From contig DATGLD010000043.1 in the NCBI GenBank assembly GCA_035294305.1, positions 1 through 64,000 on the forward strand: a DNA stretch of 64,000 bases, given 5' to 3'. How positions within the stretch are numbered: the first letter of the stretch is position 1; each line of letters starts with the position of its first letter. The translations under genes and the position numbers were made by a program. Of the stretch, positions 9,242-17,875 are shown piece by piece. The stretch comes from DASRBN01 sp035294305. GTDB taxonomy: Bacteria > Chloroflexota > Ktedonobacteria > Ktedonobacterales > Ktedonobacteraceae. Under the pieces are notes generated by a model. That model searched no databases, was not told the DNA's origin, and saw nothing but the letters and a program-made list of their open reading frames with translations.

Positions 9242-9297
9242 CAGGCAGAGGTGCGAACCCCCATTTTCCTCATAAATGAGGGTCGCATCTCTGCCTG
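9242..9297. terminator. Hairpin downstream of the APC permease
   Basis: CAGGCAGAG at 9242-9250 pairs with CTCTGCCTG at 9289-9297. The arms continue inward for about 24 positions with one bulge, one wobble and one mismatch, leaving a short loop. It starts 27 bp after the permease stop and is probably its terminator. Confidence 0.65.
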
Positions 9298-9551
9298 ATG
9301 CTTAAAAAAGAGTGGAGCAAGTGTGACCCATAGTACAAAATAAAGCAATCTAGCAAAGAGCGATGAAACATGATACAGTATTACTATAGGGAGAGGAACA
9401 GTATGCACATGTCGCGTCATCTCCTTCATGGGCATGCTGCCTCACCCATAATTCCTCCTGCGGATTCCCCATATGTTTCCACTCCAGGATGAGGTAAGCT
9501 CACGTTGTCCTCCTGTCCTCACCGCAAAAAGCGCCAGTGAAAAAGTCCAGA
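9298..9551. other. Intergenic DNA, nothing recognised
   Basis: Between the permease hairpin and the stop of the minus-strand lipoprotein I see no supported gene, repeat or RNA. It is the 3' flank of two convergent units. Confidence 0.5.
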
Positions 9552-10214
9552 CTAGCCCGTATACTTAAAGCTCTGCAATATTCCTAAAAACAGCGAGATA
9601 TCCTGCTGCGCCTTTCCGGGAGCATATATTCCGGTATAGAAGGTGAATTGATGCTGCCCAAAAGTTGCCACAGCGATACGATCATACTCTCCACAATTTG
9701 GAGAGGTTCGATCATATAAAATAGCCTTCGTTCCACTGATGGTAATAGGCGTTGCTTCGGCTTTCCAATTTGGATCACTCGATGGGTTGAATGGAGAACC
9801 TGTAAGGCCTACCGATATTTCAAACTTCTCGGGGGCGCCACTCGAGTTTTCAAAAGGGAATGTACTTCCAATAGGTAAAACAGCCGTTATATATTCATCT
9901 CCGCTCCCATCAGTAAATGAGCCTGCCTTCCAGCCTGGGGGGATAGCAAACTGGAATGGGAAGCGCGTATCTTTATAGAGCTTCCACCCGGTAGTAGATG
10001 CCGCTGCGACGCTCAAGGTGGGACAGACGGTGGCAATGGGGGTGGCTCGCGCCGTGGCCGTCAGGTTCGTAGCGCCAGGACCTTTGCTATCCCTGGGCGT
10101 GGCTGTTGGTTGGCCGATTCCTATGTTACTGGTGTCACATGCTGCAAGTAACAAAGACAGGAGCAGAAGGAGTAGGGCGAGTAATCCACTAAGACGCATA
10201 ATACTGAAGTTCAT
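9552..10214 (-). CDS. Secreted lipoprotein of unknown function
   Basis: A 220-residue predicted lipoprotein. The N-terminus MNFSIMRLSG is followed by a Leu-rich signal core and the lipobox LLAAC. A Thr/Pro/Ala-rich linker of about 35 residues precedes a globular domain starting near KLYKDTRFPFQFAIPPGW. This segment resembles the small PsbP-like or unknown lipoprotein domains frequent in this bacterial group, but I cannot name a function. It is likely anchored outside the membrane. The ATG at 10214 is chosen because it places the signal peptide at the N-terminus; the longer frame to 10358 adds a non-signal-like stretch. It is divergent from another lipoprotein gene with 150 bp between them. 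Confidence 0.75.
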   Translation of the reverse strand: MNFSIMRLSGLLALLLLLLSLLLAACDTSNIGIGQPTATPRDSKGPGATNLTATARATPIATVCPTLSVAAASTTGWKLYKDTRFPFQFAIPPGWKAGSFTDGSGDEYITAVLPIGSTFPFENSSGAPEKFEISVGLTGSPFNPSSDPNWKAEATPITISGTKAILYDRTSPNCGEYDRIAVATFGQHQFTFYTGIYAPGKAQQDISLFLGILQSFKYTG

Positions 10215-10364
10215 GAGTAAATTGCCCCGCAGAGTGTCTTCCTCAATTAACCTTATAAAGTTGATTTTCAAAGCTGCCTCTATTATTATACAGTTAAGCT
10301 CTTGTTGAGGTCTACAATTTTGTGCTGATCCAGCGCTGTTTAAAAAATATGGGAGCAAAGGCCC

Positions 10365-11030
10365 ATGTACAAGCCGAAACCTGGATACGGCAATAATCGC
10401 ATCCGATTAAATAACGCTGACCGAATAGAGCGGCAAGAAAGCAATACCATTAAGCAAGCTCGTTTGCTGCAAAAGCTCGTCATAACGATTCTACTTGCCA
10501 GCATAGCTTTCCTGGTAATTGCTTGCAGTACCGAGGCCACGACAAACCAACCGCCCCTCACTGTCACGTCAACCGTGAAGACTCTAGCCAGCCCTACTCC
10601 TTCTTTGTCTGAGGTCACTCCACCAAGAGAGGCCAGCAGCATGACGTATGATCCAGGGATGGGGATGCCACTGCTCTTTGGGGGAGCAGCCGCCACTCCA
10701 GTGGGATACTTGAACGATACCTGGGCCTGGGATGGCCACACCTGGTCCCAACTGCATCCGGCCACCAGTCCGCCAGCTCGCAGTGATGCCTGCCTGGTCT
10801 ATGATGCGGCAGCCGGGCAACTCGTCCTCTTTGGTGGCGAAGCTGCCGCCACCCAGTTGTCTGATACCTGGCTCTGGAATGGCACGACCTGGACGGAGCA
10901 GTCCGCCATGCCTGCTCCCAGTGGTGGCTACAACAGCGCCGCCTACGATGCTGCCCACCACTACATCCTTGCCTATGAACAAAGTGAGACCTGGATATGG
11001 ATGGGTACACAATGGAAAAAGCTTGATTGA
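10365..11030 (+). CDS. Kelch-repeat lipoprotein
   Basis: A 221-residue secreted protein. Residues 38-55 form a hydrophobic signal segment ending in a lipobox-like FLVIACS. A Thr/Pro-rich spacer follows, and then about three kelch-like blades with the pattern MTYDPGMGMPLLFGG / DTWAWDGHTWSQL and VYDAAAGQLVLFGG / DTWLWNGTTWTEQ. Three blades are too few for a closed propeller, so it may oligomerise or be a shortened paralog. Function is unknown; a cell-surface binding role is typical of kelch lipoproteins. Start ATG 10365 has AAAGG 5 nt upstream. A hairpin at 11088-11128 follows. Confidence 0.75.
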   Translation: MYKPKPGYGNNRIRLNNADRIERQESNTIKQARLLQKLVITILLASIAFLVIACSTEATTNQPPLTVTSTVKTLASPTPSLSEVTPPREASSMTYDPGMGMPLLFGGAAATPVGYLNDTWAWDGHTWSQLHPATSPPARSDACLVYDAAAGQLVLFGGEAAATQLSDTWLWNGTTWTEQSAMPAPSGGYNSAAYDAAHHYILAYEQSETWIWMGTQWKKLD

Positions 11031-11087
11031 GAGCTTCAACTTATTCATGCGGTGGTACACGAGGGCTGATCAATCGGCGGTGGGCGC

Positions 11088-11128
11088 GATCAATCGGCCC
11101 CTACGGCTTCGCCGGGGGCCGATTGATC
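11088..11128. terminator. Bidirectional hairpin terminator
   Basis: GATCAATCGGCCCC at 11088-11101 is the reverse complement of 11115-11128, and the intervening CGGC-TTC-GCCG extends the stem. It lies 3 bp from the polX stop and 57 bp after the kelch gene, in convergent orientation. The arm sequence GATCAATCGGC also occurs once more at about 11068. Confidence 0.7.
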
Positions 11129-11131
11129 CAT

Positions 11132-12904
11132 TCAACGCCCTGCCCTGGGGGCCGTTCTTCTTTTCTTGAAGTAATCGAGCAATTCCTGCAACGGCATGGC
11201 GTTCAATACGTCCTGGGGGCGCAGCCAGCCTTTGCGGGCTATATTCACGCCGTATTTCAGGACATCCAGTCCGTCGATGCTGTGCGCGTCTGGGTCGATG
11301 GGGATTTTCATGCCTTTGTCGCGCGCGCGATGCAGGTAGCGCCAGTCCAGGTCGAGTCGTGATGGGTGGGCGTTGATTTCGATGCTGACGTTGTGCTGGG
11401 CGGCGGCATCGATGATCGCTTCCACGTCCAGGGAGTAGCCTTCTCGGCCCAGTAGAATGCGCCCGGTTGGATGGCCGATGATATCGACGTAGGGGTTCGC
11501 GATGGCGCGCAACATGCGCTGTGTCTGCTCTTCAGGCGAAAGATTGAACTGGCTATGAATGGAGGCAACCACAAAATCCAGGCTCGCCAGCACGTCGTCG
11601 GGAAAATCGAGCGAGCCATCGCGCAGAATATCGCATTCCGTTCCCTTGAGAATGTAGATGCGACCGGCGAATTCTTCGTTCAGGCGGTCGATCTCCTCGC
11701 CCTGGCGGCGCAGGGCATCCTCGTTTAACCCTCCCGCGTAGGCTGCCACCTTGCTGTGATCGCTCATGCCCAGATAGGTAAAGCCGCGCGCGATACAGGC
11801 CTCGGCCATCTCGCGAATCGTATTCTGCCCATCGCTCCAGACGGAATGCACGTGCAGGATGCCTTTCAGATCGCTCATCTGCACCAGCTTTGGTAGCTTG
11901 TGCTGGATAGCAGCCTCGATCTCGCCCATATCCTCGCGCAATTCGGGTTCAATGTAGTCCATGCCGAGCGCAGCATAGATATCGGCCTCATCCTTGCAGG
12001 GAATAAGCTCAAGGTTCGGCTCCTTGCCCTTGAAAAGACCATAATCGTTGATGGTCATGTTCATGCTGAGCGCGCGCCGCCGTAGGGGGATGTGATGCTC
12101 TTTAGAACCGGTGAAATGGTGCAGCGTGTAGGGGAACTGGCTATCGTTGACGACGCGCAGGTCCATGTTGATGCCGGTTTTGAGAACCACACTCGACTTT
12201 GTCTCACCCTTGCCCGTAATTGCTTCGACAGAGGGCTGGCTGGTGAACACGTCCATAATCTTGCGGCGCACATCATTGCCGGCGTCATCTGCCACGCTTG
12301 CCACCATGTCGATATCGCCAATCGTCTCGCGGCGGCGGCGCAGGCTTCCGCCAATTTCCAGGCGCACAATCTCAGGTATGGCTCGCAGCACCTTGTAGAT
12401 GCGCTCCGCCTCTTCCTCGGCCACCGGATAGAGGAAGCGCCCGGAATGCTGCGCGAGAAAGGCCAGCCCTTGCAGAATTTTGTCCTGCGTCTTCTTGCCA
12501 AAGCCCGGCAGCGCGGCCACTTTATCCTCTTTGCACGCCTGCTCCAGTTCGGCAATGCTGTTGACGTGTAGCTGGTTGTAGATGGCGTTGATCTTCTTTG
12601 GCCCGACGCCCGGAATGCGCAACATTTCGAGCTTGATAGCCGGTGTAGTGGCAACCAGCTCGTCATACAACTCCATACGCCCGGTAGTGACCAACTCTTC
12701 GATGCGCTTGATGATCGTCGGGCCAAGCCCTGGCACGCCTTTCAGCCTGCCCTCGCGCACAAGCTGCTCGATATCGCCATCGAGCGCGTTCACGGAACGG
12801 GCCGCGTTCTGATAGGCGCGCACCTCGAAAGGGCTGGTTCCTTCCTTCAACTCCAGCAGCGTGCCAACCTCATCTAATACATTGGCAACCTGATTCTTAT
12901 CCAT
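11132..12904 (-). CDS. polX: DNA polymerase/3'-5' exonuclease PolX
   Basis: A 590-residue bacterial family X polymerase for base-excision and gap-filling repair. The order is typical. An N-terminal 8-kDa-like domain with two helix-hairpin-helix segments (LKGVPGLGPTIIKRIEEL and IPGVGPKKINAIY) comes first. The palm follows, with GGSLRRRRETIGDIDMV carrying the metal-binding Asp pair. A C-terminal PHP phosphoesterase domain begins at GILHVHSVWSDGQNTIREMA and includes GMSDHSKVAAYAGG and IEINAHPSRLDLDW. All PHP His/Asp positions I can recognise look intact, so the exonuclease is probably active. AAAGGCGAAAGAG lies directly before ATG 12904. Confidence 0.96.
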   Translation of the reverse strand: MDKNQVANVLDEVGTLLELKEGTSPFEVRAYQNAARSVNALDGDIEQLVREGRLKGVPGLGPTIIKRIEELVTTGRMELYDELVATTPAIKLEMLRIPGVGPKKINAIYNQLHVNSIAELEQACKEDKVAALPGFGKKTQDKILQGLAFLAQHSGRFLYPVAEEEAERIYKVLRAIPEIVRLEIGGSLRRRRETIGDIDMVASVADDAGNDVRRKIMDVFTSQPSVEAITGKGETKSSVVLKTGINMDLRVVNDSQFPYTLHHFTGSKEHHIPLRRRALSMNMTINDYGLFKGKEPNLELIPCKDEADIYAALGMDYIEPELREDMGEIEAAIQHKLPKLVQMSDLKGILHVHSVWSDGQNTIREMAEACIARGFTYLGMSDHSKVAAYAGGLNEDALRRQGEEIDRLNEEFAGRIYILKGTECDILRDGSLDFPDDVLASLDFVVASIHSQFNLSPEEQTQRMLRAIANPYVDIIGHPTGRILLGREGYSLDVEAIIDAAAQHNVSIEINAHPSRLDLDWRYLHRARDKGMKIPIDPDAHSIDGLDVLKYGVNIARKGWLRPQDVLNAMPLQELLDYFKKRRTAPRAGR

Positions 12905-12981
12905 CTCTTTCGCCTTTTACAAAAAACAGAGCGACCGCAAAGGTACGCTCTCTATAACTGATGATTACACATAAATCGGGC

Positions 12982-13045
12982 GGATTCTTCGCTTCACTCA
13001 GAATGACATGCCGGGGCATGTCATTCTGAGTGAAGCGAAGAATCC
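12982..13045. repeat. Perfect 31-bp palindrome of the GTCATTCTGAG repeat family
   Basis: Arms 12982-13012 and 13015-13045 are exact reverse complements with only 2 nt between. The arms contain GTCATTCTGAGTGAAGCGAA, a dispersed intergenic repeat also seen in whole or part near 25281, 39068 and 45388. It lies downstream of the minus-strand gene at 13107 and upstream of polX, so it may act as a terminator as well. Confidence 0.8.
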
Positions 13046-13106
13046 CCCTGCCCTTCTAGGTAATTCCCAGTCCTATAAGCATTCACAGAAAGTGGCAAGG
13101 AGCGCC

Positions 13107-13574
13107 TCACGTCAGTCGCATATCAAAAAATTCGGGTGGCTGCGGAGTGACTTCAAAAGGATTGCGCCCTTTGAGGTCGCGATTGAGGTACTTCTTACAA
13201 TCGAAATGCACCAGCAGCCAGCAATGCCAGTCATAGCTCACAAAGACTGCGTCCCAGGGCTTTTCGTTCCCCATATCCAGCACTTTGTTGCAGACGAAGC
13301 ATCGGCCCATGCCTGCCGCCACCGCGCGCTCGAACCATTCATACACGAAGGCATGGAAATCTTCTAGCGTCATCATATCGAGGCTGGATTCAGGATAGCC
13401 AAACAGGACAGGGTCTGGGCACTCGCGAAAATCGCTCGCGGCGCGGCTCAGCGCGATGATAGGCGCCTTGACGGTTACTTTGATTTCATCGTATTCCGGG
13501 TCGTCTCCCGACGTTATGACATCGTGTAGCAGCAGCCCTTCCCGCGCAAACCAGCTCAGTAGTTCATTTCGCAT
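13107..13574 (-). CDS. Uncharacterised protein with a CxxC pair
   Basis: About 155 residues; no family recognised. It is soluble, with no signal or membrane segment. A central RCFVCNKVLDMG places two cysteines as a possible half zinc site, and Trp/His/Cys-rich VSYDWHCWLLVHFDCKKYL follows. ATG 13574 follows CAGGAAAA by about 10 nt. The start lies 17 bp after the Nudix hydrolase stop, so the two are probably co-transcribed, Nudix gene first. A role linked to nucleotide or coenzyme clean-up would be a guess from context. Confidence 0.7.
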   Translation of the reverse strand: MRNELLSWFAREGLLLHDVITSGDDPEYDEIKVTVKAPIIALSRAASDFRECPDPVLFGYPESSLDMMTLEDFHAFVYEWFERAVAAGMGRCFVCNKVLDMGNEKPWDAVFVSYDWHCWLLVHFDCKKYLNRDLKGRNPFEVTPQPPEFFDMRLT

Positions 13575-13591
13575 AGGTCTATTTTCCTGAT

Positions 13592-14404
13592 TTACATTCT
13601 TATCATATTTTCCGGCACTTCCCACATATTGTTTGCATCCTCTTGCAGGAAGACTCTTCTTTTCCCATTTTCTTCAATCAGTACCGGCATGCGTGTGGGG
13701 ACGTGCTGCGTCGTTGTCGATTCCAGAGCCTGCTTCACGCTGGAAAATGCGGCGAGGTCGCGCAACTGGTGAATGGTGGCAAAGACGAGCGGAAATTCGT
13801 TGCGCTCGAAGCGTGCCAGGGCTTCAGAGGGCGCGATCCAGATGCCCTCGCTGGTTTCCAGGCGATCATGCGCGGCCTGCTGTTCCTCTGGTGCGGTGGC
13901 CACAAAGAAATAGGTATCGTAACGCTTGGGCATACCCTCGGGAGTAATCCAGTGCGCGAAATAGCCCAGCCTGTCGGTTGCCAGCACCAGGTTTTCGGTG
14001 CGCGCCATCTCTACCAGCGAGCCTTGACGCTGATTGAATGCCTGGCGGTATGTCTCGAAACGCGCCATATTTTCATCGTTAAATGCCAGTATGCTTCCGC
14101 CCCGGTATGCAAGCAGGACGCCAGCTTCCTCGAACAATTCGCGGATGGCTGCTGCGCGCACTCCGCTGCCCGGCATAGTATGGCCTTCCGGGTCAGAGAG
14201 AGACTGCGCAACAGGCATGCTGAGACCTACCGCAAGCTCGGCAGCGCGATCATCCGGCTGCACAGAACCGCCGGGGAACACGTAGACATCTGGCATAAAA
14301 TCGCTCTGGATGACACGTCGCACCATAAATACTTCGATGCCATCTCCTGCTGCCGTGTCGCGCAATACCATTACCGCCGAGGCTATGCGAGGCTGAACCG
14401 CCAT
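13592..14404 (-). CDS. Nudix hydrolase
   Basis: A 270-residue Nudix-fold pyrophosphohydrolase. VYVFPGGSVQPDDR starts the fold, a 30-residue insertion follows, and the Nudix helix is GVRAAAIRELFEEAGVLL at 81-98, with the REL and EE metal-binding residues at 88-93. The insertion between the GG loop and the REL helix resembles NUDT19/NUDT8-type enzymes, which act on CoA derivatives or ADP-linked nucleotides. The substrate here is not known. ATG 14404 follows GGAGA with 7 nt spacing. It leads a two-gene minus-strand unit and is divergent from the FAH operon. Confidence 0.88.
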   Translation of the reverse strand: MAVQPRIASAVMVLRDTAAGDGIEVFMVRRVIQSDFMPDVYVFPGGSVQPDDRAAELAVGLSMPVAQSLSDPEGHTMPGSGVRAAAIRELFEEAGVLLAYRGGSILAFNDENMARFETYRQAFNQRQGSLVEMARTENLVLATDRLGYFAHWITPEGMPKRYDTYFFVATAPEEQQAAHDRLETSEGIWIAPSEALARFERNEFPLVFATIHQLRDLAAFSSVKQALESTTTQHVPTRMPVLIEENGKRRVFLQEDANNMWEVPENMIRM

Positions 14405-14511
14405 AAAACGTTCTCCATTCTTGTTTGACTTTGAAATACACCTTGCTGTTATCGTACCATATAGGTAGCTATTCTGAACAGAAGCTATTTATTGTACGCA
14501 AGGAGGTCTTT

Positions 14512-15450
14512 ATGAGACTGGTGAGCTTTTCTTCGAGCGATATTCCGCAGGTGCGCCTGGGCATAGTGAAGGATAATGAAATCGTCGATGTTGACCTGGC
14601 GGCGCGAGCGCTGAATGTGACCCCATACGAACACATGCTTGACCTGCTCGATCATTATGAGCAAGGGGTGCAGAGCCTGCATGCGATCCTGGAGAAAGCA
14701 GGCAACCGGCGCTTCAGCGAGGTCAAGACGTTCACCGATATTGGGGCTGCGCACGATTTGAGCAATGTGCAACTTGCCGCCCCTATTCCGCGTCCGCGCA
14801 AAAATATCATGTGCCTGGGCTGGAATTATGCCGAACACCGGCGTGAGACGGCGGCCATACGCGGTCAGGACGCCAGCCTGCCGGAATATCCCGTGATCTT
14901 CACCAAAGCCCCGACTACGGTCAATGGGCCATATAGCGATATCGTGATCGACCCGGCAGTCTCAGAGCAGATCGACTGGGAGGCCGAACTGGCGGTCATT
15001 ATCGGCAAGGGCGGCAAGAATATACGTGAAGAGGATGCTCTCTCGCATGTCTTTGGCTATAGCGTTCTGAACGATGTCACCGCGCGCGACCTGCAATCGC
15101 GCCACAAGCAGTTCTTCAAAGGCAAAAGCGTCGATGGCTACTGCCCGATGGGGCCGTGGGTCGTAACCGCCGATGAAATCGCAGACCCGCAGGAACTACA
15201 TCTTTGCCTGCGCGTCAACGGCGAGGCCAAGCAGGATGGCAATACCAACCAGATGATCTTTACCGTGAGCAGGATCATTGCCGACCTCTCGCTGGGGATG
15301 ACGCTGGAACCGGGCGATATCATTGCCACCGGCACGCCCAGCGGCGTAGGCTTTGCGCGCAACCCACCCGAATATCTTCACGACGGCGATGTGGTAGAAA
15401 CCGAGATCGATGGCATCGGCACGCTGCGAAACAGGGTTGTGAGGAAATAA
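14512..15450 (+). CDS. Fumarylacetoacetate hydrolase family protein
   Basis: A 312-residue FAH-superfamily enzyme, typically a hydrolase, isomerase or decarboxylase acting on ring-cleavage products or oxaloacetate-like acids with Mg/Mn. The small N-terminal domain (1-90) precedes the catalytic beta-barrel. Metal ligands appear as IDWEAELAVIIGK (Glu157, Glu159) and VLNDVTARDLQ (Asp188). KGKSVDGYCPMGPW and GTPSGVGFARNPPEYL complete the family pattern. The exact substrate is unknown. ATG 14512 has AAGGAGG 5 nt upstream, which excludes the longer in-frame start at 14425. It is the first gene of a FAH-cupin-SnoaL operon. Confidence 0.92.
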   Translation: MRLVSFSSSDIPQVRLGIVKDNEIVDVDLAARALNVTPYEHMLDLLDHYEQGVQSLHAILEKAGNRRFSEVKTFTDIGAAHDLSNVQLAAPIPRPRKNIMCLGWNYAEHRRETAAIRGQDASLPEYPVIFTKAPTTVNGPYSDIVIDPAVSEQIDWEAELAVIIGKGGKNIREEDALSHVFGYSVLNDVTARDLQSRHKQFFKGKSVDGYCPMGPWVVTADEIADPQELHLCLRVNGEAKQDGNTNQMIFTVSRIIADLSLGMTLEPGDIIATGTPSGVGFARNPPEYLHDGDVVETEIDGIGTLRNRVVRK

Positions 15451-15455
15451 ACAAT

Positions 15456-15809
15456 ATGGACGCTTTTGAACTCTCCGAACTGATCAATCAGCACAGCCAA
15501 TCGATTGATGCCTACCTGGAATTTTTGCGCGTCCCCGCCCTTAGTATGGGGATGTACAAGCTCTCCGCGGGCGGGATCGATTTGCAGGAACCACATACAG
15601 AGGATGAAGTCTACTACATTCTCAGTGGGCGGGGCAGTATCCAGGTAGGCGAGGAGAATCGAGCTGTGGAGCCGGGTACAATAGTCTTCGTGGGCGCGAA
15701 CGTCGAACATCGCTTTCACTCGATTACTGAGGATTTGATGATCCTGGTCTTCTTTGCGCCGGCGGAATATACGCTGGCGCCGGAGAACGAGAATATTGAG
15801 GAAGAGTGA
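15456..15809 (+). CDS. Small cupin-domain protein
   Basis: A 117-residue single-domain cupin. Motif 1 is EPHTEDEVYYILSGRG (His47, Glu49/Glu51) and motif 2 centres on GANVEHRFHSI with His85, together giving a plausible metal site. Such proteins are small dioxygenases, isomerases or ligand sensors. It starts 5 bp after the FAH-family stop, with GAGGAAA 9 nt before ATG 15456, so it is co-transcribed and may act on the same metabolite. Confidence 0.88.
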   Translation: MDAFELSELINQHSQSIDAYLEFLRVPALSMGMYKLSAGGIDLQEPHTEDEVYYILSGRGSIQVGEENRAVEPGTIVFVGANVEHRFHSITEDLMILVFFAPAEYTLAPENENIEEE

Positions 15810-15876
15810 TTTTGCCTCTAACTCTCTGCCCTTATTCGTGTATAAGGTAACAGCAGATAGTAAGGAGGAATCTCTA

Positions 15877-16437
15877 TTGAACGCGACGGAGACAGTACAG
15901 ACATTTATCACGGCCCTGCAATCCGGGGATATGGATCTGGCGGCGCAATATATGATGGACGACTTTGTGTTCGAGGGCTGGACGCCGCAGGCGTTGAACA
16001 AGGGCGAGTTTCTGGCGCTACAGAGTGGATTGCACGCCGCGATGCCCGATTATGCCTTTAATCTGAGCGACACGCGTGAGGAAGATGGCGCAGTGGATGC
16101 CTTCATACAGCTATCGGGGACGCATACACAAACATTGAGCCTGCCTATGTTTGGCGTGCCACTTGTCCCTTACACTGGCATATCTGTTGGGCTGCCGCAA
16201 ACGCGCACGCGCTTCACAGTGACGGATGGGAAGGTAGCGCGTATGCAGGTCGAGCGGCTGCCGGGAGGAGGGCTGAATGGCCTGCTCCAGCAGATCGATA
16301 CGGAATTGCTGCTCTCACCACAGGTTGGCACTATCTACGAGCTTGCGCGCGACGAGCGCGAGCAGGAAATGGAGGCGCACGGCCAAACACCTCCATGGCG
16401 GGATGCGAGTACGATGATGGATAAGGATGCCGGCTAG
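15877..16437 (+). CDS. SnoaL/NTF2-like protein
   Basis: A 186-residue protein. The first 125 residues have the SnoaL/NTF2-like cone-fold pattern (FITALQSGDMDLAAQYMMDDFVFEGW, and ... LHAAMPDYAFNLSD), as in ester cyclases and small hydrolases. The tail is charged. The start is TTG 15877 behind a strong AAGGAGGAA at 15862-15870; no ATG is suitably placed. It is the third gene after FAH and cupin, with 67 bp to the previous stop. It ends 1 bp from the convergent membrane-protein gene. Confidence 0.75.
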   Translation: MNATETVQTFITALQSGDMDLAAQYMMDDFVFEGWTPQALNKGEFLALQSGLHAAMPDYAFNLSDTREEDGAVDAFIQLSGTHTQTLSLPMFGVPLVPYTGISVGLPQTRTRFTVTDGKVARMQVERLPGGGLNGLLQQIDTELLLSPQVGTIYELARDEREQEMEAHGQTPPWRDASTMMDKDAG

Positions 16438-16438
16438 T

Positions 16439-17125
16439 TCATGATTCATCAAAGCCGGTATAATATTCGTGATTGCGCGTGGCGATCCTGGCCCCCAGGT
16501 AGCTTACGGCTGCCGCTACCAGGGCCGTCACTGCCAGCAAGACCAGCGCGCCTAAGAACCCGCTCACGATACCGCCCGCTTCGCCATTAAAGCCGGGCGT
16601 GGTGGCATCGGGATATTGAGGAATCAGGTGGATAAGATAGTTGATGACCGAGGCGACGATGCCGGCCAGAAAACCTGCCAGAAAGCCTAGCCTGCGATCA
16701 ACCGCCACTTTGCCTGTAATGAAGCCCGCGATAAAGTAGAACAGCAGGCTGATGAACGATGTCAGGCAAAAGAGGCCGACCACGGCTCCGAGCTGGTTCA
16801 AGGTCATCTGGCCTTGAGGCACATGTTTTACACTGTTGTAAATGGGCGCGTTGAGAAGGGTCACGATGATGCCCTGTAGAGCAACGATGATGCCGGTGAT
16901 GATGCCGGTGATCAGCGTATGGCGCGTCCTACGAGGGGGCAATTGAGGAGTGTATGGCGCATTACGCTGGTGAAGAGGCGCGTGAGTCTGAAAGCGCGGT
17001 CTGCGAGGGCTAGCGGCGCCATGCTCCGATTCAAAGTCGTCGATCTCTGTTTCAGCGTCGAATGGATCACGGCGCTTCTTGCCCTGCGGCTGGTGCAGGG
17101 GATATTCCGAATCCGGGTGAGCCAT
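16439..17125 (-). CDS. Four-helix membrane protein of unknown function
   Basis: A 228-residue protein. Residues 1-68 are hydrophilic, Pro/Arg/His-rich and probably cytoplasmic. Four hydrophobic segments follow (about 70-92, 112-135, 145-168 and 185-210), with a Gly-rich packing style. No family is recognised. AGGGAGGA lies 5 nt before ATG 17125. It starts 17 bp after the signal peptidase stop and is probably the last gene of a unit with lepB. Confidence 0.7.
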   Translation of the reverse strand: MAHPDSEYPLHQPQGKKRRDPFDAETEIDDFESEHGAASPRRPRFQTHAPLHQRNAPYTPQLPPRRTRHTLITGIITGIIVALQGIIVTLLNAPIYNSVKHVPQGQMTLNQLGAVVGLFCLTSFISLLFYFIAGFITGKVAVDRRLGFLAGFLAGIVASVINYLIHLIPQYPDATTPGFNGEAGGIVSGFLGALVLLAVTALVAAAVSYLGARIATRNHEYYTGFDES

Positions 17126-17142
17126 GCAGTCCTCCCTTTCCT

Positions 17143-17739
17143 TCAGGAGCCAGGTTTAATCTGCGCGTAAACCGACGAATAGGTATTGATAAGCTGCCAA
17201 TGGTTACTCGGCCAGTAAACCATGACGGCTTTACCGATGATATCGTCCCTGGGCAATAGACCCCAATCACGCGAATCATCGCTTTCAGGGCGATTATCGC
17301 CCATGACGAAATATTCATTAGCCGGAACTTTCACCGTCTCTCCGATGAAATTAACGGGCGCGCTGATGTATGGTTCTTTCAGCGTGACCCCATCCACCGT
17401 GACAGTCTTGCCGGTCAGTACCAGTGTATCACCCGGCAGGCCGATAACGCGTTTAATAAGATTTTTCGTCGTATCGCGGGGCCATTCAAAAACAATTACA
17501 TCCCCCCGCTCAGGAGAATGGAAGAGGTAGGCGACTTTATTGACCAGTACATATTCACCATTCTGTAACCCTGGCTCCATACTGATGCCATCGACAAGGT
17601 AGTTCTGCACAGTGAAGTGGATGACGACGAAGATGAAGAGCGTCAGTGCGATAGTTTCAATTATCTCGCGCGCCACGTGGGACGAGTGTTTTTGTGAAGT
17701 ATTTTTCTGCGTAGTGCTTTCTTGTGATGTGCTTTTCAA
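17143..17739 (-). CDS. lepB: Signal peptidase I
   Basis: About 198 residues; removes signal peptides from exported proteins at the outer face of the membrane. One N-terminal membrane anchor (about 30-46) precedes the catalytic region. The nucleophile is Ser53 in GISMEPGL and the general base is Lys96 in NLIKRVIGLPGD. The conserved VMGDNRPESDDSRDWG box is intact. The start is taken as TTG 17739, because GAGAGG lies 6 nt upstream. An ATG at 17814 in the same frame has no visible ribosome site and would add 25 polar residues. Confidence 0.93.
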   Translation of the reverse strand: MKSTSQESTTQKNTSQKHSSHVAREIIETIALTLFIFVVIHFTVQNYLVDGISMEPGLQNGEYVLVNKVAYLFHSPERGDVIVFEWPRDTTKNLIKRVIGLPGDTLVLTGKTVTVDGVTLKEPYISAPVNFIGETVKVPANEYFVMGDNRPESDDSRDWGLLPRDDIIGKAVMVYWPSNHWQLINTYSSVYAQIKPGS

Positions 17740-17875
17740 TTTGATCCTCTCAAGCCTCGGAATAATTCTGCCTATATGATGCCTATTATAACTGAACGCC
17801 GGAATTGATTCCATTATCTAGGACTGCTGATTAGCCAGATGCGCCGCGAGATTCTTCTGGATAATCACCAGTTCT

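Noticed and set aside
13008..13367. A 119-codon plus-strand frame over the CxxC protein gene
   Set aside because: It begins inside the 31-bp palindrome and has no ribosome site; the minus-strand gene has a better start and operon context.
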